This document shows positions 8,671-16,166 of a DNA stretch of 64,000 nucleotides, in pieces (within the stretch, counting starts at the first letter, position 1; every line of letters starts with the position of its first letter). The stretch lies in assembly GCA_900316795.1 (NCBI GenBank), contig ONEF01000006.1:62001-126000 (forward strand), read 5' to 3'. A program made the position numbers and the translations under genes. This DNA is from an uncultured Bacteroidales bacterium. Lineage in GTDB: Bacteria > Bacteroidota > Bacteroidia > Bacteroidales > UBA932. The notes under the pieces are model-generated. The model did not search any database, was not told where the DNA came from, and saw only the letters and a program-made list of their open reading frames with translations.

Positions 8671-9891
8671 TTATCTCTCCAATCCTTCTGTTAGGAACCT
8701 CCTAAGATGAAGATGGATTATGCCATTGTCATCAGACTTTGAAACCAATGGAGTCATAGAGATGACATATTTGGGATAGTTGTCCTTGATGGCACGGAGA
8801 TTGCCAAACTCACGCTCATAGGTGTTATCGTCGGCTATGATATAAGAAGCCTGTACATATATTCTTTCGCCTGTTGGCTTTGTGCAGACAAAATCAACCT
8901 CACCCGCCTGGAGTTGGCCGACCATTACTTCATAACCCAGACGTACAAGGTGATTGTAGATGATGTTCTCTATCACCTTTTCAATATCTCTCTGTCGCGA
9001 ACCACCTACAAGAGCATTGCGAATGCCGTTATCTTCAAAATAGAATTTATCGTTGCTCTCAAATATCTTCCGTCCGTGAATGTCATATCTGTCCACCTTG
9101 TGGATCATGTATGATTCGCACAGATACTTGGCATAATTGATAATGGCAGTGGAGGTGATGTTTTCACCTTGCGACCGCATATACTTTGCTATGCTGTTGG
9201 CTGAAATGATTTTCCCTGCATTGTCAGCAAGGAAATGTACAAGGTTTTCCAGAAAAGACACATTGCGGATTTTATTCCGCTTGATAACATCCTTCAGCAA
9301 TACGGTACTATAGACATCCATTTGGTATTCCCGTGCATCCTGTTCGTCGAGTCCTATCTTTTTTAAGCCAGGCAACCCACCAAACTGAATATACTTTGCC
9401 AACGTATCATCACTGTCGGGCAAGTTGTGAAACTCCATAAACTCCCTGTAGCTTAGTGCCTGGACATAGATTTCTTTGTAACGGCCACCTATTTTGTTGG
9501 CTAGATCGCCACTGAGCATGTTGGAGTTTGAGCCTGTTACTATGATTTCAATATCAGGCTCCTCATAATAACTTCGAATGCTGTTCTCAAAACCTTCTAT
9601 ATCCTGAACTTCATCTATAAAGATGTAGTTGGTCTTTGTCTTGTCTCGCCGTTCATCAATATAGGCATTCAAGTCCCGGTCGGTTTGAATGTCGGCAAAC
9701 TCATGTTTTTCCTTGTCAATGAAGATAATGTTTGCATGAGCATCTTCTGCCACTTTATCCCTGAAGAGACGCAGGGTGTAACTCTTTCCAACACGACGTT
9801 GACCAACTATGATAATGATGGTGTCCTTACCAAGATGCTTAGTTATCTTGTCAAGATAACTTTGTCTAACAATTGCCTCCATATCTTTCAT
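8671..9891 (-). CDS. AAA ATPase with C-terminal DUF4143 domain
   Basis: A protein of 406 residues of the AAA_14/DUF4143 family, common and multicopy in Bacteroidales. Walker A is GQRRVGKS (residues 30-37) and Walker B is YIFIDEVQD (89-97). A sensor-like IVTGSNSNML follows near 135. The C-terminal half has the DUF4143 pattern: an EVDFVCT nuclease-like strand and a helix-turn-helix-like part near 225-260 (SANSIAKYMRSQG). The family is thought to act as NTPases linked to mobile or defence functions, but its biochemical role is not established. It is convergent with res and has its own promoter and inverted repeat upstream (9907-9943). The start is ATG 9891; ATG 9882 is possible. Confidence 0.9.
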   Translation of the reverse strand: MKDMEAIVRQSYLDKITKHLGKDTIIIIVGQRRVGKSYTLRLFRDKVAEDAHANIIFIDKEKHEFADIQTDRDLNAYIDERRDKTKTNYIFIDEVQDIEGFENSIRSYYEEPDIEIIVTGSNSNMLSGDLANKIGGRYKEIYVQALSYREFMEFHNLPDSDDTLAKYIQFGGLPGLKKIGLDEQDAREYQMDVYSTVLLKDVIKRNKIRNVSFLENLVHFLADNAGKIISANSIAKYMRSQGENITSTAIINYAKYLCESYMIHKVDRYDIHGRKIFESNDKFYFEDNGIRNALVGGSRQRDIEKVIENIIYNHLVRLGYEVMVGQLQAGEVDFVCTKPTGERIYVQASYIIADDNTYEREFGNLRAIKDNYPKYVISMTPLVSKSDDNGIIHLHLRRFLTEGLER

Positions 9892-9906
9892 AAATGAGAT
9901 TTATTG

Positions 9907-9943
9907 CAAAAATAATAATTTTATCTTTTATAGAAGATAAAAT
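9907..9943 (-). promoter_or_regulatory. Promoter with inverted-repeat operator for the AAA/DUF4143 gene
   Basis: Read on the minus strand, TATTTTTG (9914 to 9907) matches the Bacteroidota -7 element TAnnTTTG, 16 bases before the start codon. Directly upstream, ATTTTATCTT (9918-9927) and AAGATAAAAT (9934-9943) form a perfect 10-bp inverted repeat with a 6-base spacer. It covers the spacer and -33 zone, where a repressor would act. The regulator is unknown. Confidence 0.5.
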
Positions 9944-10009
9944 CTTGTAATCTTGAGAAAATGGAATAAGTGGATTTTTCCTCTGTGGAATAAGGGCAGA
10001 AATATCTGC

Positions 10010-10150
10010 CTATTTGTCCTTTACGGGGCGGATGGATTGGCCGAAGTTGTGGTCTGTAATGTATGACATGACCTGGGTGCTGTGGAACTGGATAGAGAAA
10101 GATTTCATACTTGATGCCGGGTAATGTCCTGAAGAGCGGTAAAAGCCATA
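10010..10150 (-). pseudogene. Decayed 3' fragment of an exported FISUMP-like (Bacteroidota major domain) protein
   Basis: On the minus strand a frame of about 46 codons ends at TAG 10010-10012. It reads YGFYRSSGHYP..., then SFSIQFHSTQVMSYITDHN, then FGQSIRPVKDK. This resembles the C-terminal tails (WSSS...Y...SVRPVK) of Bacteroidota surface proteins with the FISUMP-type domain. Upstream the frame is closed by a stop at 10151-10153, while a neighbouring frame (FPPHSVCYR) continues the resemblance, suggesting a frameshift. No start codon or full domain remains. The rest of the 385-base gap 9892-10276 contains nothing else I can support beyond the promoter listed. Confidence 0.45.
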
Positions 10151-10276
10151 CTAATGACAATAAGCGGTAACAAACAGAGTGTGGCGGAAATGCTTAGAAC
10201 AGCATACCCCCAAAAAAAGACCAAGCTTTTTGTAGTTTGGATGAATAGCCTTGCATTCCAGCACTTTGGCCGGATT

Positions 10277-11191
10277 CTATTGCTGCTTCCTCCGGCTTGT
10301 GGTGGCCACCATAAACATCAGGGCGGCTATACAGATGCCGATTCCAAGCAGCATACGGCTTGTGATGACTTCCTTGAAAAGCAGGGTGCCGATGAGGATT
10401 GAAGTAATAGGCTCAAAAACTCCGAGAACGGCGGTCCTTACCGGGCCGATGATTCTTGTGGACAGGGCCAGGGTGAGCATAGATATCATCGTAGGGAAGA
10501 TGGCAAGCCCGAAGAGGTTCATCGCTGAGGCCCAGGAATTACAGCCTGTCAAAAACGGGGCTTTTTCCGGAATGCTGGTAAAGAGGAAGAGCACGCTGCC
10601 CGTCAGTAGGGCGTAGAATGTAAGAGTGTGCTCTGAGATGTGTCTAATGCGGTCCGACACGTTGACAATCACAAGATAAAGTGCGTAGCTGAGGGCGGAA
10701 AGGGCGGCCAGGATCATGCCTCCGGTGTGGAGCTTCACGCTTCCCTGCGGCAGGCAGAGCAGAACAACTCCAACGGTGGTGGCGGCTATGGAAAGCCAGG
10801 ACTGCCAAGTAGGATACTTTCTCAGTGCAATCATAATCAGCGATACGAATATCGGATAAAGGTACACAAGCGTGGTGGCTAGCCCGGACGGGATGAACTT
10901 GTAGGATTCGAAGAGGGTAATGCTGCTGCAGGCAAACAGAACTCCGAGCAGCATCAGAAGTCGGAGTTCACGTGCATTTACCTTGAGAGTTTCTTTTCTT
11001 GCAAGCATCCAAACTCCGAGGATGAGTGCGGAGATGAAGTACCTGAAAAACAGCATCGTTGAAACAGGAACCCCAGCCTCCAACAGCGGTTTGCCGAATA
11101 GAGGGTTAAGGCCGTAGGATACTCCAGCGGCAAAACCTGCCAGCAGTCCTACGGCTGTAGAATTCCTGAATCTGATGTTTTGTTGTATCAA
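10277..11191 (-). CDS. EamA/DMT family inner-membrane transporter
   Basis: A protein of 304 residues with about ten hydrophobic segments arranged as two EamA repeats (roughly residues 10-140 and 155-295). It belongs to the drug/metabolite transporter superfamily, usually exporters of amino acids or other small metabolites. The substrate cannot be read from the sequence. The typical glycine/proline-rich end of each repeat is seen (GLATTLVYLYPIFVSL; GPVRTAVLGVFEPITSILIG). The only start that gives the first membrane segment is TTG 11191, as the next ATG is inside the second helix. It is probably a single-gene unit or co-transcribed with the upstream PepSY-like gene on the same strand, 32 bases away. 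Confidence 0.88.
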   Translation of the reverse strand: MIQQNIRFRNSTAVGLLAGFAAGVSYGLNPLFGKPLLEAGVPVSTMLFFRYFISALILGVWMLARKETLKVNARELRLLMLLGVLFACSSITLFESYKFIPSGLATTLVYLYPIFVSLIMIALRKYPTWQSWLSIAATTVGVVLLCLPQGSVKLHTGGMILAALSALSYALYLVIVNVSDRIRHISEHTLTFYALLTGSVLFLFTSIPEKAPFLTGCNSWASAMNLFGLAIFPTMISMLTLALSTRIIGPVRTAVLGVFEPITSILIGTLLFKEVITSRMLLGIGICIAALMFMVATTSRRKQQ

Positions 11192-11223
11192 CGCGTTTTT
11201 CAGCGGAGAACCACAATATTATT

Positions 11224-11652
11224 CTAGTCGTCTATGTCAAAGACATTGAAGTTGCGGTCAAACTTGAGTTCCAGACCGTTGGAAATCTCAATCTCATATC
11301 CGAACCGCTCTTTGTCTATCTTGGTGACAAGCGCTCCAGGATAGTTGGTTGCTACATAGGTCTTGATCATTTCCGGAACGATTGCCTCAGGAACTGCAGC
11401 AAACTTGCAGTCAACTTTGTCCCATTCTCCGCGGCGGGTGAACTCCACTTCAGCGCCATCGTTGAACTTGACTTCGTACTTTGCTCCGTCCTGCTTTGCG
11501 TATGCAACGGTCTTGTCAGCAAAATATGTCTTGATGAAGGTCTGTGCCGGTGCCGGAAGCTGGGTTACAGGGATAATCTTGTCGTGAGCGCAGCTAATTG
11601 CGGTAAAAACCAGGCATACAGTCATAACTGAAAGTAGTCTGAAGATTTTCAT
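11224..11652 (-). CDS. Exported PepSY-like (DUF2874-type) protein
   Basis: A small secreted protein of 142 residues. A signal peptide with a possible lipobox (TAISC) is followed by two repeated PepSY-like units: each has a P-x-x-x-x-x-F-I/IK-T-Y helix, then KYEVKFNDGAEVEF or GYEIEISNGLELKF strands. Such tandem PepSY-like proteins are common in Bacteroidota and lie in the periplasm. Their function is unproven. The ATG at 11652 was chosen over an upstream non-ATG start because it begins directly with the signal peptide MKIFRLL. A candidate promoter lies 25-58 bases upstream. The gene is divergent from the C_GCAxxG_C_C gene. Confidence 0.8.
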   Translation of the reverse strand: MKIFRLLSVMTVCLVFTAISCAHDKIIPVTQLPAPAQTFIKTYFADKTVAYAKQDGAKYEVKFNDGAEVEFTRRGEWDKVDCKFAAVPEAIVPEMIKTYVATNYPGALVTKIDKERFGYEIEISNGLELKFDRNFNVFDIDD

Positions 11653-11676
11653 GGTCTTGAATTTTTTTAATTTTGG

Positions 11677-11710
11677 GAAAGATAGCAAAAAGGTCATACC
11701 TTTATACAAA
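11677..11710 (-). promoter_or_regulatory. Candidate promoter for the PepSY-like gene
   Basis: Read on the minus strand, TTTG (11710-11707) and TATCTTTC (11684-11677), one mismatch to TAnnTTTG, are separated by 22 bases, close to the usual 19-21 spacing. It lies in the 75-base gap between two divergent genes. Confidence 0.4.
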
Positions 11711-11727
11711 AATAGTTGCATTTGTTT

Positions 11728-12330
11728 ATGGATAATAACATTGAGAATATAGAAAGTGGTCAGAGTAAAGGCGGAATTATGGGTTTGGAACGTTATGATT
11801 TAGCGGTTGAACGGAAGCACAGGATCGGCTGTAACTGCTGCCAGGCGGTGCTGCTTGCTTTTGCCGGTGAAATCAAGGAGCGCTGGAACTCCCGTAAGGC
11901 AGCAGAATGTGTTGCAGCTGGAGGTATTTCTGCCGGAGATGAAATCTTCTTGGAGGCTTTGGGCAGCGGTTTCGGCAGCGGAATGGGCGGTATGGACGCT
12001 ACCTGCGGAGCCCTTGTCGGTGCGGGTATGGTTCTGGGGCTTCTGGACGGTAATGCTGATATAGATGCTGGAGACAAGGCTAAGATAGATGGCTCTGAAA
12101 CACTTCCAAGGAAGTTAACATCAGTGAAAATGCCAACAGTACTGAAAGCAAGGAATCTCAGTGCTGAATTCAAGGAGAAGGTTGGTTCTCTGCGATGTGC
12201 GGACATCAAAGGTATTCACATAGATCCCCAGACGGGGAATGTTGTCAGAGGACAGGTTCTTTGCAGTTGTGACGACTGCGTCCGCCATGCAGTCCAGATA
12301 GCCCAAAAGTTCTTGGACTCAGATCGCTGA
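11728..12330 (+). CDS. C_GCAxxG_C_C family putative redox protein
   Basis: A protein of about 200 residues from the C_GCAxxG_C_C family, cysteine-rich proteins thought to bind metal or carry redox-active cysteines. The family signature is present in order: GCNCCQAV (in place of the usual NCSQAV) near residue 33, GGMDATCGALVGAGMVLGL near 88, and a late C-x-C-x-x-C-V group (LCSCDDCVRHA) near the C-terminus. ATG 11728 and ATG 11779 (which begins MGLERYD and has a better purine-rich leader) are both possible starts. The stop codon overlaps a copy of the ATCGCTGAG word. The function in the cell is unknown. Confidence 0.8.
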   Translation: MDNNIENIESGQSKGGIMGLERYDLAVERKHRIGCNCCQAVLLAFAGEIKERWNSRKAAECVAAGGISAGDEIFLEALGSGFGSGMGGMDATCGALVGAGMVLGLLDGNADIDAGDKAKIDGSETLPRKLTSVKMPTVLKARNLSAEFKEKVGSLRCADIKGIHIDPQTGNVVRGQVLCSCDDCVRHAVQIAQKFLDSDR

Positions 12331-12638
12331 GAATCTAAACTATCGACAAAAGCCATAGAATCCAGAACGCCAAGAGCTAGTGCTTTGTCCGCTGAAAGGA
12401 GAAAGCACTATGTGTGCGTTATTAGTAATGTGTTTATTTTCAGCTATTTGTTGAATTGAGGGGGTACTGCTTTTGCATACCCTCAGTTCCTTAAAATGCT
12501 GAATTGTAGGCGTTTGTGAAAAACGGCCTCTAGGCTTCCACCTTCATCTCATAGGGTCTGTTGGGCGTGTTGCTGGTGCTGGCCTGTTGCGGCGGGTTGT
12601 TGCTGCTGTTCTGCTTGCTGCGGGTTTGAGGGAACTGT
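12331..12638. other. Gap between convergent genes with hairpins and a possible leftover coding tail
   Basis: No full gene is seen. AGTGCTTT (12379-12386) pairs with AAAGCACT (12402-12409), enclosing a purine-rich AAAGGAG. The 14-codon frame ATG 12410-12454 (MCALLVMCLFSAIC) follows directly. A second imperfect hairpin, GAGGGGGTA...TACCCTC, lies near 12457-12482. On the minus strand, bases 12530-12650 are open in a frame shifted from the acid phosphatase and read as a low-complexity tail (QFPQTRSKQ...NRPYEMKVEA), possibly a former C-terminal extension. Confidence 0.4.
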
Positions 12639-13583
12639 TTACTTTTGCGGCTTGAGAGCCTGGTGCTCTTTTTGGGTCTTGAGTGCCTGGTACTCTTTGC
12701 GGGCGGCTTCCAGGTGCTTGCGGTAGCGTGGGCTTTTCTGCATCGCTGAGAAAGCTGCTAAAGCGGCTTTGTAGCCGGCGTCAACATCGCTCTGCCAGTG
12801 AGCACCTACTATTACCCGGCTTTCTCCGTATTCGTATCCACATTTGAGGATGAGGTTTTTCAGAAGAATTGTCTTTGGATTTTGGCCAGGGGCCTCATCA
12901 TCTGAAACCATTTGTGCAAGTACAAGGGCGGTGGCCAAGCCAAGTGCCGTATGTCCGGATGGGTAGCTGCCGTCGTCTTTGAGAGATTCCTCGTCAAATT
13001 CTCCCCATACAGGCTCGTTCATAAGTTCAAACGGCCGTGTTCTGTCATACTTCTTTTTGGCAGGCCAGGTTTTGCGGTATCCGGTTTCTCCTGCATAGAG
13101 CATCAGACGGTAGATGGCTGGAGTGGTTTGTGGGTGTATGACAAATCCGAAGACTTCAGAGTAGATGGTACACATCCTGACTATTCCGAACAGGGATTCA
13201 TGGCTGGCTTGCAGTCCTCTCTTGGTGCTGCGTATGGATTTTCCCCAGCGGTAGCGTTCAAGGTCTTTCTTGAAAGTTATGTCTGAAGTGTCGTTGGCCG
13301 GTGGAGGGGGCAAAAAGCACAGTGAATCGGCAGCCGTTATTGCTTCATACAGTGAATCGGCCGGCAGTTCCCATTGTGGGATGGTGTCGTAGATGAAAGA
13401 GTCTATTTTTGCTGATGGTACAAACCGGGGAAAGTGAGCCGTGATGCTTTCGTCCGGTGCTTTTGAGATTTTTGGGGAGCAGCTCACAAGCGAGAAGCTT
13501 ATTAAAAGCACATATAGGAAGGGAATCGCGCTCGGCACGAATTTACTGGATTTTGCGCGTGGAAGAAAGATCCTATCAGGCAT
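12639..13583 (-). CDS. Class A non-specific acid phosphatase (PAP2 superfamily), lipoprotein
   Basis: A secreted phosphatase of 314 residues that releases phosphate from organic phosphomonoesters outside the inner membrane. All PAP2 motifs are present: KKKYDRTRPF (about residue 177), the class A signature GSYPSGHT (about 208), and GESRVIVGAHWQSDVDAG (about 252). A hydrophobic signal ending in LVSC indicates a lipoprotein. The start ATG 13583 lies within a short repeat. The C-terminus contains a duplicated EYQALKTQK/EHQALKPQK and stops abruptly, with a low-complexity open frame following in another phase. It follows the exported gene 13659-14462 on the same strand. Confidence 0.9.
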   Translation of the reverse strand: MPDRIFLPRAKSSKFVPSAIPFLYVLLISFSLVSCSPKISKAPDESITAHFPRFVPSAKIDSFIYDTIPQWELPADSLYEAITAADSLCFLPPPPANDTSDITFKKDLERYRWGKSIRSTKRGLQASHESLFGIVRMCTIYSEVFGFVIHPQTTPAIYRLMLYAGETGYRKTWPAKKKYDRTRPFELMNEPVWGEFDEESLKDDGSYPSGHTALGLATALVLAQMVSDDEAPGQNPKTILLKNLILKCGYEYGESRVIVGAHWQSDVDAGYKAALAAFSAMQKSPRYRKHLEAARKEYQALKTQKEHQALKPQK

Positions 13584-13665
13584 CTTTTAAACTTACTTTT
13601 ATGAGTTCAGGCTCTTTTAAGCTTGCTTTTGCTTTATATGTTCAGGCATCTTTTAAGCTTACTTG
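13578..13665. repeat. Three degenerate ~31-35 bp tandem repeats between genes
   Basis: Units begin AGGC(AT)CTTTTAAACTTAC or a close variant at 13578, 13609 and 13644. The first overlaps the acid phosphatase start codon and the last overlaps the stop codon of the upstream exported gene, so the repeat seems to have grown from that gene end. Confidence 0.7.
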
Positions 13666-14462
13666 TTGTCTTTACTCTTTACAGCGTCTTTGATGCTTTT
13701 CCAGGCTTCTTTTGCTCCGTTGGCGGCGGCGTTTGCTATCTTTTTTGCTTTGCGGGAGACTTTCTGTGCCGGGCCTTCTGCTTTCTCAGCGATGTTTTCT
13801 GCTGTCTGGCTTACCTTCTCTTTTATGTCCTGGCCTTTTTCCTTTGCTTTTTGTCCTGTCTTTGAGAGCTTGTCTCCGGCTCGCTCTATGGCATCTCCGA
13901 TGTTGTTCATCGTGGCGTCCAGACCGGTTTCAAGGTTGTTGATGGTTACCACCACAAAGTTCCGGTCCACGGTTGTGAGGCTTATGTGGTTTTTCTGAAG
14001 GTCTCTTTCTCCACTCTTAAAATCTCCCCAATAGCTTGAGATGTTGCCGTCTCCGCTTTCAAGGTCGGATACTGTAGGCTTGTCGTACTGATTTTCCAGC
14101 CAACTCTTTATAACATCATAGCGGGTCTTGTTGAGAGTAGAGTCTGCTTCTGTGAACATTATTATCTTTGAAACCTTTTCCAGATTCTCTTCAGGAATAA
14201 TGGTGGCGGATATGTCTATTCCGTTGACTTTTCCTTCAAGGGTAGTTTTGACATAAGATCTTTCCTGTGAATCTGTTGCGGAAACTACAGATATAGTTTT
14301 CCAGTCTTTCTTTTCCAGTTTTTCTATGAAACTGTCTGGAGAGATGTTCAGGGAAATGCCGTCAAAGCGCACGTTCTTGATGGTTCTCTGGGCGAAAACC
14401 TGGTTTAGGGAAACGGTTAGCAGCGCGGCTGCTGTGAGAGTCAGAATCTTTTTCATTGCCAT
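13659..14462 (-). CDS. Exported protein with LEA-like coiled C-terminus, function unknown
   Basis: A protein of 267 residues that I do not recognise beyond its features. A signal peptide ends VFAQ near residue 25. The middle (30-175) is a mixed domain with many short strands. The last 80 residues are highly charged and repetitive (SKTGQKAKEKGQDIKEKV, AEKAEGPAQKVSRKAKK), predicted to form an amphipathic helix or coiled coil like LEA-type proteins. It is probably periplasmic. Starts at ATG 14462 and ATG 14456 differ by two residues. It is likely transcribed with the acid phosphatase downstream, and its upstream neighbour nhaA is on the same strand 40 bases away. Confidence 0.75.
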   Translation of the reverse strand: MAMKKILTLTAAALLTVSLNQVFAQRTIKNVRFDGISLNISPDSFIEKLEKKDWKTISVVSATDSQERSYVKTTLEGKVNGIDISATIIPEENLEKVSKIIMFTEADSTLNKTRYDVIKSWLENQYDKPTVSDLESGDGNISSYWGDFKSGERDLQKNHISLTTVDRNFVVVTINNLETGLDATMNNIGDAIERAGDKLSKTGQKAKEKGQDIKEKVSQTAENIAEKAEGPAQKVSRKAKKIANAAANGAKEAWKSIKDAVKSKDNK

Positions 14463-14502
14463 ACGTTTTTACGTATGCAATTTACTGCAAAATCTGTTCT
14501 CT

Positions 14503-15897
14503 TCAACTTTTTTTCCGGATAATATTTACAAGGAATACGCCGAGAAGGGCGGCAATCATGGAGCCCATCAGGACTGCTACTTTGCCCATATCTCTTAGCA
14601 TGGTGGCATGTTGAGGATAATCGCTGAAGGAAAGTGTATCCACAAAAATAGACATCGTGAAACCAATACCTCCCAGACAGGCTACTGCAAACAGCATTGG
14701 CCAGGTGGCTTTTGCCGGCATTGCTCCAACTTTTGTCTTTACGGCCAGGAAGCTTGCAAGGGTGATTCCCAGTGGCTTGCCAAGCACCAGTCCGGCTACG
14801 ATACCCAGGCTGACGCTGCCGAGTTCAGGGCTGAACTTGAAGATGTTGAAGTACTCAAGAGAAGGTATGGTAACTCCGGCGTTTGCGAGGGCGAAAATCG
14901 GCATTATTACAAAATTGACCCAAGGGCTCAGGGCATGTTCCAGACGGTAGCTCATGCCGATGCTGTTCTTGGCTGTGGTGCTGATCTGGCGGAGCACGTG
15001 CCTCTGCGGTCCGTTAGGGAAGCCGCATTCTTCTTCTATGGAGTCATATTCCTCAAGTTTTCTTGAGTAAATCTCTTTCTTGTGGCGGTAATACTCTTTG
15101 CTGTATCTCGGGGTGAAAGGTACCAGGAACGCCATCACCACGCCGCTCATTGTAGCATGCACTCCGGAGTAGTAGAACAGTACCCATACGGCTATAGCCG
15201 GGATGAAGTAGAACCAAGGCCTCTTTTCTCCGAGTTTGTTCATCAGGAGAATGAGGAGAATCAGGACTACAGCCAATCCCAGGAGGGCCAGGTTTATGCT
15301 CCCGCCGTAAAACAGAGCCACTACCAGTATGGCAATCAGGTCGTCAGCGATGGCGAGGGCCGTGAGGAATACCTTCAGGGATACCGGGACCTTGTTGCCG
15401 AGTATAGCCAGTATGCCAACAGCAAAAGCTATGTCTGTGGCGGTCGGGATTCCCCAGCCGCTGCCTGATGCGGTCCCATGATTTATCAGCGTGTATATCA
15501 AGGCCGGAGCTACAACCCCTCCGAAGGCGGCAATGACAGGCATTATAGCTTTCTTCGGCGATGAAAGTTCTCCGTTCGTGATCTCTCTCTTGATTTCAAG
15601 GCCGACTGTAAAGAAGAAAACCACCATCAGGATATCGTTGATGAACTTCTCCACAGTCATCTCCCTTGGAAATGTTATTGTGGTTCCGCCAGGATGAGAC
15701 ACGTTGATGGAAAGGCCGGTCTCAAGTATCTCATGATATGCGTCTTTGGTCCAGGGAAGATTGGCAAAAAGCATCGCTATCACGACGAATGAAATAAGGA
15801 TGACTCCTTGCGCCCAGGGTTGTTTGCTGAATTTCCTACCCCTTGTTTCCAGATTTACAACACTTTTGTTCCAAGTATATACAGGTATGAGTTTCAT
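14503..15897 (-). CDS. nhaA: Na+/H+ antiporter NhaA
   Basis: An inner-membrane sodium/proton antiporter that expels Na+ in exchange for protons and helps pH control. The 464 residues include about twelve membrane segments. The family's paired aspartates are in FLTALAIADDLIAILVVALF, and GIPTATDIAFAVGIL and FFFTVGLEIKREITNGEL are also typical. The C-terminal GGIGFTMSIFVDTLSF is the conserved helix 10-11 area. It is longer than the E. coli protein (388 residues), with an extra hydrophilic loop near residues 285-325 (HKKEIYSRKLEEYDSIEEE), as in many Bacteroidota versions. A 29-bp tandem repeat array lies upstream. Confidence 0.95.
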   Translation of the reverse strand: MKLIPVYTWNKSVVNLETRGRKFSKQPWAQGVILISFVVIAMLFANLPWTKDAYHEILETGLSINVSHPGGTTITFPREMTVEKFINDILMVVFFFTVGLEIKREITNGELSSPKKAIMPVIAAFGGVVAPALIYTLINHGTASGSGWGIPTATDIAFAVGILAILGNKVPVSLKVFLTALAIADDLIAILVVALFYGGSINLALLGLAVVLILLILLMNKLGEKRPWFYFIPAIAVWVLFYYSGVHATMSGVVMAFLVPFTPRYSKEYYRHKKEIYSRKLEEYDSIEEECGFPNGPQRHVLRQISTTAKNSIGMSYRLEHALSPWVNFVIMPIFALANAGVTIPSLEYFNIFKFSPELGSVSLGIVAGLVLGKPLGITLASFLAVKTKVGAMPAKATWPMLFAVACLGGIGFTMSIFVDTLSFSDYPQHATMLRDMGKVAVLMGSMIAALLGVFLVNIIRKKS

Positions 15898-15996
15898 ATA
15901 ATGTCCAATGAGCTTTTTTTACAGGGGGCAAAAGTAACCTTTTTCTCCCGTCTTTATTCTCTTCTCCAAACATAATTTCATTTAACTTTACACCAG

Positions 15997-16140
15997 AAAC
16001 CTCAAAGCTTGACAGGTTTGCAAAGAAACCTCAAAGCTTGACAGTTTTTAGATGAGACCTCAAAGCTTGACAGTTTTTAGATGAAACCTCATAGCTTGTC
16101 AGGTTTTAAATGAAACCTCATAGCTTGTCAGGTTTACTGG
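15997..16140. repeat. Five 29-bp tandem repeats between nhaA and the GNAT gene
   Basis: Units start at 15997, 16026, 16055, 16084 and 16113 (the last is 28 bases). The consensus is AAACCTCAWAGCTTGWCAGG followed by TTT and a variable tail. Each unit has a dyad: AAACCT pairs with AGGTTT in units 1, 4 and 5, around a near-palindromic AAGCTT core. Units 4-5 share substitutions, suggesting stepwise duplication. There are no spacers, so this is not a CRISPR array. The array fills most of the 269-base divergent intergenic region. Confidence 0.92.
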
Positions 16141-16166
16141 ATTTAATTTTTTTGACATATTCATAA

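Noticed and set aside
15997-16140. CRISPR-like array of 29-bp repeats
   Set aside because: The units follow each other without spacers and no cas genes are near; this is a simple tandem repeat.
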